Positions 1 to 12,198 of a stretch of DNA of 64,000 nucleotides are shown here, piece after piece (within the stretch, counting starts at the first letter, position 1; each line of letters starts with the position of its first letter). Made by a program: the position numbers and the translations under genes. The notes beneath the pieces are model-generated. The model saw nothing but the letters and a program-made list of their open reading frames with translations, ran no database searches and was not told the origin of the DNA. The stretch is from Gammaproteobacteria bacterium (GTDB taxonomy: Bacteria > Pseudomonadota > Gammaproteobacteria > Steroidobacterales > Steroidobacteraceae), in the NCBI GenBank assembly GCA_016882265.1, contig VGVB01000002.1, positions 1 through 64,000 of the forward strand. Direction: 5' to 3'.

Positions 1-3000
1 GGCCGCACTGGAGTGCAGGGAGTACAGCCGCGCGACGCTGGGTTCGAGCAACGCGAGGTGCTGCTGCCGCTCGCCGGCGGCCGCGGCCTGCGCGGCTCGC
101 TCGGTAGCCGCACAGATCTCCGCGCGCAGGCGTGCCGCCTCGTCGCGCAGCAGCGCGACTCGTCTGGCGAGCGCACCGGCGCGCTCCGCGGCGGCACCCG
201 CCCGCCCGAGCGGGTTAGCCAATGTGCTGGCGCTGGCCAGCAGTTCTTCGCTGCTGCGGTCAAAGGTCGCCGCATCGCCGGCCAGCCGGTCGAGCGCCAG
301 GGTAGCCTCGGCTGCACCGCGCGCTGCGCGCTCGCAGGCGGCCGTGGTCGGTTCGGTATCGGCACCACCCGCTGCTCCCGCGGAGCGTGATTCGTCTGAT
401 GAAGATCGTGCCCCATCCGGCACGGCGTCGCCCGTTGCAGCCACCGCTGGCTCCGGTCCGCCGTCGCTGTCGGTCGCGTCGCCACCCGGCGGCTCCGCTT
501 CGCGGTCGACCGAGTCGAGCGCCAGTCTCTCGACCTCCAGCGCGACAGTACGGCGCGCGATCTCGTTCTGCCCCGCATCCAACGCGATCGCTGTGACGCG
601 CAGCGGCCACGGCCCTGCGCTCCCGCCCACGTTCTGCTCGCGTTCCTCGCGCATGCCACTCTCGGCGAACTCCAGCGGCCCGTCCGGCGGCGCGAGCTGC
701 CAGTGAATTGACCATGGCTCAGGGAACTGCGCAGTCGAGGCATGTACCTGCGCGCGCAGGCTGACCGCCCGGACCGCCTCGACATCCTCCCCCTCGTCCG
801 CAACGCTGCGCCGCAGGCGTTCCACGGCGGGTACCGCAAGCAGCTCCATGGTCGGATCGAGCACCGGCATGCCGTCAAGCATATGCGCGAAGATCATTTC
901 ACCGTTCTGTTGGAAATCCCCGAGTAATTCCGGACTCAGGCGCCGCTGGTCGAGGGCCAGCTCAACGGCCGCGATCTCGGCCATCTTCTCCTCGAGCTCC
1001 TGGTACCGGGACTCACGCTCGGCGATCATGCGCCGCAGCACAAGCTCGCGACCGGTCCAGTAGTCGCGGTACAGCCGACGTTCCAGCGCGGCACGGAATT
1101 CCTCCTCGTCCGCGCCCAACAGCTTCGCGCGGAATGCGAGGATCTCGTCGGCGCCGGCGAAGCGCCCGCGCGCATGCCACCAGTCGAGCACATGTTCGCG
1201 CAGCTTGCGCTCCAGGAGTTCGATCTCCTGCTGCATGAATTCCTGCGGCCATTCGGCTTCGGTGAACGGAAACGCGGGATCGCGCGCGAGCGTGGCGACG
1301 ATGTCGTCGTGGAAGTACGTGTAGACGCGGGCGCGGCGCTCGTCGAGGCCGAGCATGCCGCCCGGATCGACCATGTCGAGGATCGAGGGTACAAGGCCCT
1401 TGACCCGCAGTTTCTGTCCCGACGTGATCAGGCCGCCGCCCGCCGGAGCGAGGTACCCCTGATAGGCGAGCAGCTCGCGCTCATCGCGCAGCGGCTCGAA
1501 GCCCGCAAGGCCCACGAGTTCGATGGTGTTCTTCGTGAGCTGCAGCGTCAGCAGCAGCTGGCCGTAGCCCGGGATCAGTTGTGTAGAAGCGATCGTGACC
1601 ATACCCTCGGCGCCTGCGCGGATCTGGTAAATCGTCCCGACGCCGGGCACAAAGCTGAAGATTTCCTGCGCAGCGACCGACCTGACGTAATCGTTGATTT
1701 CGCCCTCGCGCGCATAGGCCTTCAGAACCTCGACCACCGAACTCGCCTTGTCGAGCCGCGCCATCCACTTCGGTCCGAGGCCGCGCTGATTGGCCTCGTC
1801 TGTGGCGCGCCTGAGTTCCTCGACGTAGGGCAGGAGGCGCCTGTCGGTCAGGGTCGGTCCGAAGACGAGGGCATCGACGAGAGTCTTCTGCAGCCAGTCC
1901 TCGAACTGCTGGCCGTGGCGCCAGGCGCTGCCGCCGAGCTCCTGCAGGAAGTGTGCCGGGCCGCCCTCGCGCGCCACGGCCTCCAGACGGCCCAGTTCCG
2001 CCAGCACCTCGCCCGCGGCCGTGCGGCGCTGGCGGAAGGTGTCGAGCGGATCGGTGCCAGCGCCGGCCAGGGCCAACTCGCGCTCGCGCTGGATGATGCC
2101 CTGCAGGATCACGATGTCGCGTGCGTACCGCGGGTTCTCACGCTTGATGCGCTCGATCTCGCCCTGCGGCAGCAGTTCGAAGAATGCCGAGAACTGCAGG
2201 CGCTTGACCTTCTCGGGATCGATTCGGATCCGTTTGAGTTCGCCCTCGTCGCTCAAGGTGCGGAATTCGCCGAGTTTGAGGTTGGGCGCCAGCCAGTCAC
2301 CGAGCCGATTCCCGGCTGCAAGCACGTTGTTCTGGAGCAGCAACGCCGCACCATACCGATTCACCGACTCCCTAGCCGCCGTCAGCAGCTCCTCGTCGGT
2401 GAGGCCCGGCGCGCGAGCGCGCTCGATCTCGATGAAGGCCCGGTAGGCCTCGGGGCCGTCGGTGCGCAGGTCGCGGCTCTTGAGGTCCCGGATTGCCGCC
2501 GCCGTCTCCAGGACGGCCAGGAAACTGGCGCGGGTCGCGGCGTCGACGCGGTCGCCGTAGACCTGTTCGATGACATGCCGGCGCTCGCCTGGCGAGAGCT
2601 TCTCGAAAGCCTTGAAACGTTTGGTCTCGCCATCGGGGAGTATCGCCAGCCGCGCGCCATCGTCGAGCGACCGCAGCAGGTACTTGGCCTGGGCAACCTT
2701 GTCATTAGCATGCGCATGGTAGAAGTGCCAGTTGCCGACGGCGCCGCCCCAAGCATAGCGCCGGCGCACATCGGGCTTGAAGTAGAAGAAGTCCGGATCG
2801 GCGGCGGCATTGGCCCGCCGGCGTCCCACGCTGCCATCGGGTCGGCGGTCGATCCAGGTGAGCGTTTCGCCGTCGGCGCTGCGTCCCATCACCTGTTGGT
2901 GGTAGGCGCCCTCGAGGAAATACGCCTCCGGATTCGCCTTGAGCAGCCGGCGTCCCTCGCGCAGCTTCTGCACGAAATCGCTGGTCGCCTGCGACTGGCG

Positions 3001-3672
3001 CCAGTCCGGAATGAATGCTTCGTGCCTGTGCGCCACGATGTCCATCTGCCCCGGGTCCACGCCGTGGGTCAGCCGCGCAAATTCCTCGTTGTAAGCCGCA
3101 ACGAGATCCGCGCCAGCCTGGCCAGCGGCAAATGGCGTGAAATCGATATCGCTCTTGGCATTGCCGACGGTGCCGAAATCATTGACCGCGAGCAGGTCGC
3201 CGAAGCGGCCCGAGGCCGCGAGCCGCGACAGCACCTCCTGATGGATCTCGGCGCGCAGGCGGCCGATTTCCCGGCTGTCATCGCCGCCGATCGTGGCATC
3301 GCCGAGCAGAGCATGTACGACGCTGAAATGACCGGCGCGCCGGAACAGCTCGATCACAACCTGCCGGTCGAGCTGGCGTCCGCTGGCCTTGAGTTCAGCC
3401 CAGAACTGGCGGGTGTCGGCCTGCCGCGCCTTCAGCTCGGACTCGGGAAGTCCGCCGTGTCCGTGCGCGGCCGCTTCGCCGTGCGGCTCGCTGCCTGCGA
3501 CAATGATTCGCGCCGGGCGAAAGCGGAAGAGAAATTCGCGCTCCTGCCCCTCGCGCTGCTCCTGGGCTGCGGGAATTCCGCCGTCGCAGAGCAGCAGCAA
3601 GCCGCACACGGCCCACCCTGCAGCGTATGACCGCACGGCGCGAATCACTCCAGGCCGACCCGCGATCGTCAT
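1..3672 (-). CDS. Large exported protein of unknown function (3' end beyond window)
   Basis: I do not recognise this protein. It is absent from the ORF track because no stop occurs before the window edge; from the ATG at 3672 the frame is open for 1224 codons to base 1. The N-terminus looks like a signal peptide: Arg residues, then the hydrophobic stretch AAGWAVCGLLLLCDGG ending near PAAQ, so export is likely. Around residues 165-177 the segment NDFGTVGNAKSDIDF resembles the Gly...Asp-x-Asp signature of nucleotidyltransferase folds, with shorter spacing than usual. The middle is alpha-rich and charged. The last part is Ala/Arg/Glu-rich, suggesting coiled coil, after an acidic low-complexity linker. 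The long plus-strand ORF at 1174-3630 is its antisense shadow. The gene stands alone, divergent from the LLM gene. Coding status is strongly supported; function is not. Confidence 0.8.
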   Translation of the reverse strand, partial: MTIAGRPGVIRAVRSYAAGWAVCGLLLLCDGGIPAAQEQREGQEREFLFRFRPARIIVAGSEPHGEAAAHGHGGLPESELKARQADTRQFWAELKASGRQLDRQVVIELFRRAGHFSVVHALLGDATIGGDDSREIGRLRAEIHQEVLSRLAASGRFGDLLAVNDFGTVGNAKSDIDFTPFAAGQAGADLVAAYNEEFARLTHGVDPGQMDIVAHRHEAFIPDWRQSQATSDFVQKLREGRRLLKANPEAYFLEGAYHQQVMGRSADGETLTWIDRRPDGSVGRRRANAAADPDFFYFKPDVRRRYAWGGAVGNWHFYHAHANDKVAQAKYLLRSLDDGARLAILPDGETKRFKAFEKLSPGERRHVIEQVYGDRVDAATRASFLAVLETAAAIRDLKSRDLRTDGPEAYRAFIEIERARAPGLTDEELLTAARESVNRYGAALLLQNNVLAAGNRLGDWLAPNLKLGEFRTLSDEGELKRIRIDPEKVKRLQFSAFFELLPQGEIERIKRENPRYARDIVILQGIIQRERELALAGAGTDPLDTFRQRRTAAGEVLAELGRLEAVAREGGPAHFLQELGGSAWRHGQQFEDWLQKTLVDALVFGPTLTDRRLLPYVEELRRATDEANQRGLGPKWMARLDKASSVVEVLKAYAREGEINDYVRSVAAQEIFSFVPGVGTIYQIRAGAEGMVTIASTQLIPGYGQLLLTLQLTKNTIELVGLAGFEPLRDERELLAYQGYLAPAGGGLITSGQKLRVKGLVPSILDMVDPGGMLGLDERRARVYTYFHDDIVATLARDPAFPFTEAEWPQEFMQQEIELLERKLREHVLDWWHARGRFAGADEILAFRAKLLGADEEEFRAALERRLYRDYWTGRELVLRRMIAERESRYQELEEKMAEIAAVELALDQRRLSPELLGDFQQNGEMIFAHMLDGMPVLDPTMELLAVPAVERLRRSVADEGEDVEAVRAVSLRAQVHASTAQFPEPWSIHWQLAPPDGPLEFAESGMREEREQNVGGSAGPWPLRVTAIALDAGQNEIARRTVALEVERLALDSVDREAEPPGGDATDSDGGPEPAVAATGDAVPDGARSSSDESRSAGAAGGADTEPTTAACERAARGAAEATLALDRLAGDAATFDRSSEELLASASTLANPLGRAGAAAERAGALARRVALLRDEAARLRAEICAATERAAQAAAAGERQQHLALLEPSVARLYSLHSSAA

Positions 3673-3897
3673 CTCGGGCACCGTCGGGACAAGCGGGCTT
3701 CGAACGCGGTGCCGATGGTAGCACCCGCGCGCCGAATCCGGGTCAGCGGCGGGAACCGCGCGCCCTGCGAACCAGCCAACCTGCCCGGCGCATCCTCGCC
3801 CGGCACGAACCCGAGGCCGGATGGGCCGGAACGGTCACAGGTCTGGTCCGCGCCGGTGTAGGCTGACGACTGCCAACAGTGATCCGGAGATGGACCC

Positions 3898-4806
3898 ATG
3901 CGCATCGGCATCATGATCGGTACGGACAGCACACGCCCGACGCTCGACGACCTCATCACCCGGGCGCGGGCCGCCGAAGCTGCCGGGCTGGACGATCTGT
4001 GGATGGCCAACATCTTCTCCTTCGATGCCATCACCACGCTGGCGCTGCTCGCCCGGGAAACCAGCCGCATCGGTCTCGGCACGGCGGTCACGCCCACCTT
4101 TCCGCGCCACCCCGTGGCGATGGCCCAACAGGCGCTGACGGCGGCGGCCGCCAGCAACGGCCGCTTCACGCTCGGCATCGGCCTGTCGCACAAGCTGGTC
4201 ATCGAGGACATGTTCGGCCTGTCCTACGCCCGGCCGGCGGCGCACATGCGCGAGTACCTGTCGGTGCTGAAGCCGCTGCTGCGCGGCGCAACGGTGGCGT
4301 TCAACGGCGAGTTGTACCGCGTGCACGGCGTGACGCTGGACGTCCCCGGTGCCGGCGTCCCGGCGGTGCTCATCGCCGCGCTCGGTCCGGTGATGCTGCG
4401 GCTGGCCGCGGAACTGTGCGACGGCACCAGCACCTGGATGGTCGGCCCGCGGACGATGGAGAGCCACATCCTGCGTTCGCTGCGCGCCGCGGGCCAGCCC
4501 ACGCCGCGCGTGGTCGGCGGCTTCCCGGTGCTGCTGACCAACCGGCCGGACGAGGTCCGCGCCGAACTCGGCCAATTGCTCACCATCTATGGGCAATTGC
4601 CGAGCTATCGCGCGATGCTCGACCGGGAAGGGCTGGCGCGCCCCGAGGACGTGGCGATCCTCGGCGACGAGCCACTGCTGCGCGGCGCCATCCGGCGCCT
4701 GGCGGAGATCGGTGTGACCGACTTCAACGCCGCCATCATGGGCTCGGATCCGGCGGCCAGCGCGCGCACGCTGCAGTTCCTCGGCGACGTCGCCGCCCGG
4801 ACCTGA
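3898..4806 (+). CDS. LLM-class flavin-dependent oxidoreductase
   Basis: This 302-aa protein belongs to the luciferase-like monooxygenase superfamily, TIM-barrel enzymes using FMN or coenzyme F420. The N-terminus MRIGIMIG, followed by RAAEAAGLDDLWMANIF and then TSRIGLGTAVTPTFPRHP, is the family's characteristic first third. The segment GRFTLGIGLSHK matches the usual cofactor-binding strand. Length is typical. The ATG is preceded by a GGAG ribosome site. It lies 83 bp upstream of a benzoate-CoA-ligase-like gene on the same strand, so the two may be cotranscribed and work on the same aromatic or acyl substrate. That link is inference; the true substrate and the flavin/F420 preference cannot be read from sequence. 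Confidence 0.85.
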   Translation: MRIGIMIGTDSTRPTLDDLITRARAAEAAGLDDLWMANIFSFDAITTLALLARETSRIGLGTAVTPTFPRHPVAMAQQALTAAAASNGRFTLGIGLSHKLVIEDMFGLSYARPAAHMREYLSVLKPLLRGATVAFNGELYRVHGVTLDVPGAGVPAVLIAALGPVMLRLAAELCDGTSTWMVGPRTMESHILRSLRAAGQPTPRVVGGFPVLLTNRPDEVRAELGQLLTIYGQLPSYRAMLDREGLARPEDVAILGDEPLLRGAIRRLAEIGVTDFNAAIMGSDPAASARTLQFLGDVAART

Positions 4807-4889
4807 AGCGGCTGCGCCGAGCGACGGGCATGGCCGGCACCGGCGGAGTTGTGCTGAAATAGCGCTGCCAACTGCTTCGGGGGCGAAGG

Positions 4890-6476
<1,587 letters not shown>

Positions 6477-6520
6477 GCTGTTGATTCTAAAGCTGTTCTG
6501 TTCCGCGCCCTGGGCCTCAT

Positions 6521-6539
6521 GTATATGTTGATACTATAC
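6521..6539. promoter_or_regulatory. AT-rich inverted repeat, possible brnTA operator/promoter
   Basis: GTATATGTTGATACTATAC is a GTATA...TATAC inverted repeat lying just before the BrnT-like start at 6544, in a stretch clearly richer in A/T than its surroundings. BrnA antitoxins repress their own operons through such sites. Assignment rests on position and symmetry only. Confidence 0.35.
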
Positions 6540-6543
6540 ACGC

Positions 6544-6855
6544 ATGCTGGAACCTGAGAGCGCCACCGGTTTTCAACGGGATGCCAGCAACGCCGGCAAA
6601 CACCGTAAGCACGATGTGACCGATGCGGAAGCCGAGCAGGTGTTCTTCTGTCCCGATCTGCTGGTCGCGACGGATGTACGACACAGCGATGTGGAGCCCC
6701 GCTTCCATGCACTTGGAGAGACACTGTCGGGCAAGAAGTTGCACGTGACGTTTACGCTGCGGGCCGCAGGCACACTGATTCGCATCATTTCGGCCCGCGC
6801 CATGAATCGCAAAGAGAGAGCCGTAAATGAAAGGCAAACTGAAGACTCCGCCTGA
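6544..6855 (+). CDS. BrnT-like toxin
   Basis: A 103-aa protein with the BrnT layout: an N-terminal FxxDxxNAxKHRKHDV segment equivalent to the usual DxxKxxxNxxKHgv, and a C-terminal strand ending IRIISARAMNRKERAVN that matches the family's ISAR-x-(M/A)-xRxER signature. BrnT proteins are RelE-fold endoribonucleases that inhibit translation. The toxin precedes and overlaps its antitoxin, as is normal for brnTA. The sequence is somewhat divergent (an insertion around VRHSDVEPRFHALGETLSGKK), so activity is uncertain. Confidence 0.75.
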   Translation: MLEPESATGFQRDASNAGKHRKHDVTDAEAEQVFFCPDLLVATDVRHSDVEPRFHALGETLSGKKLHVTFTLRAAGTLIRIISARAMNRKERAVNERQTEDSA

Positions 6856-7096
6856 ATTCAGCTCGGAGGCCGCGGAGCGAGCCTTCTGGGCGCGCCATGA
6901 CAGCACGGAGTATGTCGACTGGTCCGCGGCCAGGCGCGTGCAGTTGGCCAGGCTCAAACCATCGACTGAAACCATTTCATTGCGACTTCCGAAGTATCTG
7001 CTGGACAACATCCGGCAGATCGCCAACTCGCGCGATGTTCCCTACCAGTCATTGATCAAGATGTGGTTACAGGAACACGCCGTTGAGCGGCGCTGA
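6827..7096 (+). CDS. BrnA-like antitoxin (CopG/RHH family)
   Basis: This 89-aa protein has the typical BrnA arrangement: an N-terminal FSSEAAERAFWARHDSTEYVDW stretch (split: FSSEAAERAFWARHDST then EYVDWS), followed by the ribbon-helix-helix region STETISLRLPKYLLDNIR and DVPYQSLIKMWLQEH. BrnA dimers bind DNA through the RHH and neutralise BrnT. It overlaps the toxin gene by 29 bp in another frame, giving tight translational coupling. Confidence is high because both halves match and the partner is adjacent. Confidence 0.88.
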   Translation: MKGKLKTPPEFSSEAAERAFWARHDSTEYVDWSAARRVQLARLKPSTETISLRLPKYLLDNIRQIANSRDVPYQSLIKMWLQEHAVERR

Positions 7097-7205
7097 AACC
7101 GCGAAGGATTGATGCTCGAACCAGGCGGCTCCGGGCGATCAGCGCCGGTTCGGATAGTCCCGGCCGGAGCTTCGCTGCGGAAGCCCCGGCAGGGTCTGGT
7201 GGAAT

Positions 7206-7282
7206 TGGCGCGCCCGGCGGGAGTCGAACCCACGACCTACGGCTTCGGAGACCGTCACTCTATCCAGCTGAGCTACGGGCGC
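7206..7282 (-). tRNA. tRNA-Arg (anticodon CCG)
   Basis: On the minus strand a complete cloverleaf can be drawn. The acceptor GCGCCCG pairs with CGGGCGC; a D arm with GGATAGAG follows (A20, an arginine identity base); the anticodon loop is CTCCGAA with anticodon CCG; the T arm is GTGGG-TTCGACT-CCCGC. The 3' CCA is encoded. It decodes CGG, a common codon in this GC-rich genome. The gene sits between brnTA and a divergent cytochrome c gene. Confidence 0.95.
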
Positions 7283-7319
7283 GGAACTGGTGGCGCTGGC
7301 GCGGCTATAATAGCCGCCC

Positions 7320-7889
7320 ATGAGCAGTCAGGACAGCCATTTCCGGAACGTCTTCGGAGCGATCCTTGGGATCCTCGTCGCGGTCACGCTCAGCCTGCTC
7401 GGTCTCGCGCGCTGGCTCGATCGCAGCACAGCGGACCAGCGGCACGCGGATGACCCGCTGGTTCGCGCTGAGGTGCTGGAGCGCATTCGCCCGCTCGGCC
7501 GCGTAGCACTCGCCGGTCAGGTCAATTCCGCGCTGGCGCTGAGCGCGCCCGCGGCGACACCAGTCACTCCAACATCAGCAGCAACTGCGCCGGAGCCGAC
7601 GCCTGCGGTGGCTGCGGCCTCTCCTGCTGCCGCCGGTCCCGATGGCAAGGCCATCTTCGACTCGGCCTGCAACGTCTGCCATGGAGCCGGCCTCGCCGGC
7701 GCCCCGAAAGTCGGTGACAAGGCCGGCTGGGCCGCGCGCATCGCGCAGGGCACCGCGACGCTGCACCAGCACGCGATCCAGGGCTACCAGGGCGCGATCG
7801 GCGTCATGCCGGCCAAGGGCGGGCGCACGGATCTGTCCGACGAAGCCGTCGGCGCGGCCGTCGATTACATGGTCGCCGGCAGCCGTTAG
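7320..7889 (+). CDS. Membrane-anchored cytochrome c5-type protein
   Basis: A 189-aa c-type cytochrome. An N-terminal transmembrane helix (residues about 9-27, FGAILGILVAVTLSLLGLA) acts as an uncleaved anchor. A Pro/Ala-rich linker follows, then one haem-binding motif CNVCH near residue 118. The distal Met ligand is in VMPAKGGRTDLSD, close to the c5 signature MPPKGG. It probably shuttles electrons in the periplasm. The first ORF methionine (7320) begins right after the tRNA promoter region; no obvious partner oxidase is nearby. Confidence 0.88.
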   Translation: MSSQDSHFRNVFGAILGILVAVTLSLLGLARWLDRSTADQRHADDPLVRAEVLERIRPLGRVALAGQVNSALALSAPAATPVTPTSAATAPEPTPAVAAASPAAAGPDGKAIFDSACNVCHGAGLAGAPKVGDKAGWAARIAQGTATLHQHAIQGYQGAIGVMPAKGGRTDLSDEAVGAAVDYMVAGSR

Positions 7890-7953
7890 TCAGAACTTCG
7901 CAGTCGCGACGTAGCGCCTGCACTAACGGGAATCCATGCTCATGAGGTGGGAC

Positions 7954-8496
7954 ATGCGCAGGGCTGTTAGCAACGGCTGGCTGGTGGCGGGACTGCTGCT
8001 GGCGGGAGCGGCGCTCGCCGGTCCCGCGGACGAGGAGCTGGGCTGCGACCAGATCGGCGAGCAGATGGCCGCGATCTTCGGCAATGACGAGTTTCAGACG
8101 ATGCTGGAGGACGCCGAGGCGGCCAACGAGGCGGTCAACAAGACCAGCCAGAAGGCCGCGGCGCGCCAGCAGGCCGAGGCGCCCGGGCTGGTCGCGCGGT
8201 CGATGGCTGAAGCCGCGATGGCGACCAACCCGGTGACGGCGGCGGCCGGCGGACTGGTCGCCAACAGTGCCGCGCGGGCGCAGGGCCACGCGCAGATGGC
8301 GCAGGCCAAACGTGATGGTGCGGCCGGGGCCGGCGCACTCGGCAAGTTCCGCAATTCGGCCGAGCGCGTCTACGAGGACGAAGGTGGCAACCTGCCGCGG
8401 CTGCAGCGGCTGCAGCAGTTGTATGAAGACAAGGGCTGCGGGCCGCCGCCCGGCATGGAGGACGGCGACTTCGACGCGGACGAAGACGAGGAGTAG
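7954..8496 (+). CDS. Exported hypothetical protein with acidic tail
   Basis: I do not recognise the family. Three in-frame ATGs compete (7936, 7942, 7954). I choose 7954 because AGGTGGG lies just ahead of it and the product then begins with a clean signal peptide, MRRAVSNGWLVAGLLLAGAA, with likely cleavage after ALA. The roughly 160-aa mature part is Ala/Gln/Glu-rich and helical, with only two cysteines (LGCDQ and DKGCGPP), and ends in an acidic tail (DGDFDADEDEE). It is probably periplasmic. It is convergent with the next gene. Confidence 0.65.
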   Translation: MRRAVSNGWLVAGLLLAGAALAGPADEELGCDQIGEQMAAIFGNDEFQTMLEDAEAANEAVNKTSQKAAARQQAEAPGLVARSMAEAAMATNPVTAAAGGLVANSAARAQGHAQMAQAKRDGAAGAGALGKFRNSAERVYEDEGGNLPRLQRLQQLYEDKGCGPPPGMEDGDFDADEDEE

Positions 8497-8582
8497 GAAT
8501 AGCCGACCGCTGGCCGACTCTCCCGGCCAGCCACTGGCCGCGGCGCGCGCCGCGCTGCTCAACGTGCTGTGGCCGGTCGCTG

Positions 8583-10055
<1,473 letters not shown>

Positions 10056-10189
10056 GGGAGTGCAGATGTGGTCGACGGGGGAGGCCAGTGTAGCGAACGG
10101 CCGCCGGCCCGGTCAGTGCTGCGTGCGCGTATGATCCCTGCTGCTCGAGTCCGGCCGTCAGTGCCTGAACGCCGGGAGTGAGGTTGGCG

Positions 10190-10999
10190 ATGCCCAGGAT
10201 CAGAGTGCGCGATCTCCATGTCTACTACGAATTCGCCGGCGCCGATACCGGCGAGCCGGTGGTGCTGATCATGGGACTCGGCGGCGATCACCAGGGCTGG
10301 CTGCCGGCCCAGGTTCCGTCGCTGACGGCGGCGGGCTATCGTTGCCTGTTGTTCGACAACCGCGACGTCGGACGGACCGACGCCAGCCCGGTGCCGGCTT
10401 ATACGGTGCGCACCTTCGCCGACGACACGGCCGGCCTGTTGCAGGCACTCGGCATCGAGCGTGCGCACATCGTCGGCGGGTCGATGGGCGGCCTCATCGC
10501 GCAGGAACTTGCGCTCAGTCATCCCGAACTCGTGCGCAGCCTGACGCTGCTGTCCACGATGCCCTGCATCGATGCGCTGATGCGCGCATTCCTCGCGGCG
10601 ATGGACGCGGCGCGGGAACGCCTGGCGCCGGCAGATGTATTCACGCTCGGCGCGCCGTGGCTGTTCACCTGGCGCTTCTTCGCGAACCCCGAGGCCGTGC
10701 TGCTGGCCCGGCAGATGTCCCTGCAGAATCCGTATCCGCAGCCGCTCGACGCCTGGCGCAGGCAGTGCGCCGCGTCGCTGACGCACGATTCCCGCACCAG
10801 ACTCGGGCAGATCCGCGCGCCGACGCATGTGGTGGTGGGCGCCGAGGATGTGCTGACACCGCCGCACATGTCGCGGCTGCTCGCCGAACTGATCCCGGGC
10901 GCGACGCTGACGATCATCCCCGGCGGCGGCCACGGCACGTTCATCGAGCAGGCTGCGGCGCAGGACGCCGCCATGATCGGGTTCCTGCGCCGGCATTGA
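10190..10999 (+). CDS. Alpha/beta-fold hydrolase
   Basis: A 269-aa alpha/beta hydrolase. The oxyanion segment is LIMGLGGDHQGW, the nucleophile elbow GGSMGGLIAQ carries the catalytic Ser, the acid lies in APTHVVVGAEDVLTPP, and the His is in GGGHGTFIEQ. I prefer ATG 10190 over GTG 10178 because GGGAGTGAGG sits at the right distance upstream of the ATG. Such enzymes cleave esters, lactones or ring-cleavage products; the specificity is not evident. It is divergent from the MMSDH gene and 33 bp from a broken VapC. Confidence 0.85.
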   Translation: MPRIRVRDLHVYYEFAGADTGEPVVLIMGLGGDHQGWLPAQVPSLTAAGYRCLLFDNRDVGRTDASPVPAYTVRTFADDTAGLLQALGIERAHIVGGSMGGLIAQELALSHPELVRSLTLLSTMPCIDALMRAFLAAMDAARERLAPADVFTLGAPWLFTWRFFANPEAVLLARQMSLQNPYPQPLDAWRRQCAASLTHDSRTRLGQIRAPTHVVVGAEDVLTPPHMSRLLAELIPGATLTIIPGGGHGTFIEQAAAQDAAMIGFLRRH

Positions 11000-11032
11000 C
11001 CGGGCGGTGTCCTCCGGTGCGGTCCAATCGTA

Positions 11033-11480
11033 CTAGACGAGCCTGACGGGCCGGAGCCTGCGGCCCGACCTCGCGAACCCGCGATCGAACGTAGCGAACT
11101 CCACGCCGTGCGGCGCTCGCAGGAGATGCAGAGCGTCCGCGAGCCCGAGCCCTCTGCCGGTAGCCTCCAGTGCGGCGGCCACCGCGCCGGCATCCTCAAC
11201 CTGCACCTTGGGGAGACCCAACAGGCCGCGCAGAGCACGCGCCGCTTCGGCTGCACTCAGCTCGTACACCGACTCGAGCACCCAGGCTGCCTCGAGCAGC
11301 ACGGTCACGACACGCCAGTACCGCCGCCCGGCTGCGGCCCGAACCCCCCGGTCCCTCTCCGCGAGGATCTTCGCCGGGCCAACCGGGGGCACCGAGCCGA
11401 ACACCTGACTGAGTGTCGTCGGCTGGAACGGCGCCCCGGCGCGGAGGCGCACGCCGGCGTAACTCGCGGACCATCACCCG
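11033..11480 (-). pseudogene. PIN-domain (VapC) toxin, N-terminally disrupted
   Basis: The C-terminal two thirds are a clear PIN domain: VTVLLEAAWVLESVYELS, then LPKVQVEDAGAV, then LGLADALHLLRAPHG and FATFDRGFAR. The first beta strand with the essential Asp (the usual DTNVLVR) is missing from the same frame. A fragment PADDTQSGVR in another frame hints at a frameshift. No antitoxin gene is next to it; the intact VapBC pair starts directly upstream. The lost first catalytic Asp suggests an inactive remnant. Confidence 0.6.
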
Positions 11481-11482
11481 GG

Positions 11483-11887
11483 TTACACGCCGGGCGGGCA
11501 CATCAGTGGAATCGCGTCGCGTCTGTTGCGACGGTACACGCGAAAATCGCTGTCGACCGTCACTACGTTGTGTTTGAGATGCAGCTCGCTCATCGTGATG
11601 AGGCACAAATCGGCCAGATCCGGCCTGCGGTCGGCGTAGCGTCTGGCGAGAGCATCGAGCTGCGGCAGGTAAGCGTTGCAGTCGAAATCCAGGGTCACCA
11701 GTTGCTGCTTGACGAGATTCAGCGCGATCGAACAACTGCCCAGATGAAATGCGGTTTCCGCAAGCACCGCTTCGCAAGTCAGCAGGGGTTCGGTGAATCC
11801 CTCCGCAAGGCTTACCGCCCAGTCATGATAACGGTCGTTGCGACTGACGAATGCGACCAGAAAGCCGGTGTCGGCAATTCCTTTCAT
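11483..11887 (-). CDS. VapC-type PIN-domain toxin
   Basis: A 134-aa PIN-domain ribonuclease. The first acidic residue is in MKGIADTGFLVAF, the Glu in LLTCEAVLAETAF, and the later Asp cluster in RRPDLADLCLI and VTVDSDFRVYRR. These form the metal-binding active site used to cut tRNA or mRNA. It starts 11 bp after its antitoxin gene, the normal vapBC order. The C-terminal PLMCPP tail is ordinary for this subgroup. Confidence 0.88.
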   Translation of the reverse strand: MKGIADTGFLVAFVSRNDRYHDWAVSLAEGFTEPLLTCEAVLAETAFHLGSCSIALNLVKQQLVTLDFDCNAYLPQLDALARRYADRRPDLADLCLITMSELHLKHNVVTVDSDFRVYRRNRRDAIPLMCPPGV

Positions 11888-11898
11888 GATCAGACGCT

Positions 11899-12114
11899 TC
11901 AGGAGCGGGAATAGCCTTTGCGCTGGGACAAATTGCCGGGCAGGCCACGAATACTCCCCGCCAGCTTCATGAACGGCCGGTCCGGAGCGCCCTGACGCGC
12001 TGCTTCCAGTTGGTCCTTGATGATCTGGCTCTGCGAGAGTCCGCGCCGGCGCGCGAGATCTCGCAGCCAGTTCGCAAGCTCTTCGGGCAGGCGGACGGTA
12101 ACTGTATTACTCAT
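11899..12114 (-). CDS. Ribbon-helix-helix antitoxin (VapB-like)
   Basis: A 71-aa RHH protein: NTVTVRLPEELANWLRDLAR forms the strand and first helix, and GLSQSQIIKDQLEAAR the second. The C-terminal 25 residues (FMKLAGSIRGLPGNLSQRKG) would wrap the toxin. It precedes the PIN toxin by 11 bp and is probably autoregulated with it. Confidence 0.85.
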   Translation of the reverse strand: MSNTVTVRLPEELANWLRDLARRRGLSQSQIIKDQLEAARQGAPDRPFMKLAGSIRGLPGNLSQRKGYSRS

Positions 12115-12198
12115 ATGGCGAAAGTGTATTCGCCGGATGCACCGGGGTCAACCATGAGTCTGCTGGCCGATGACTTCCGATCCGACAGAACCGTCACG

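Noticed and set aside
1174-3630. 818-aa plus-strand ORF
   Set aside because: It is antisense to the large exported protein, whose minus-strand frame has a signal peptide and continues to the window edge; the plus ORF has no recognisable domain.
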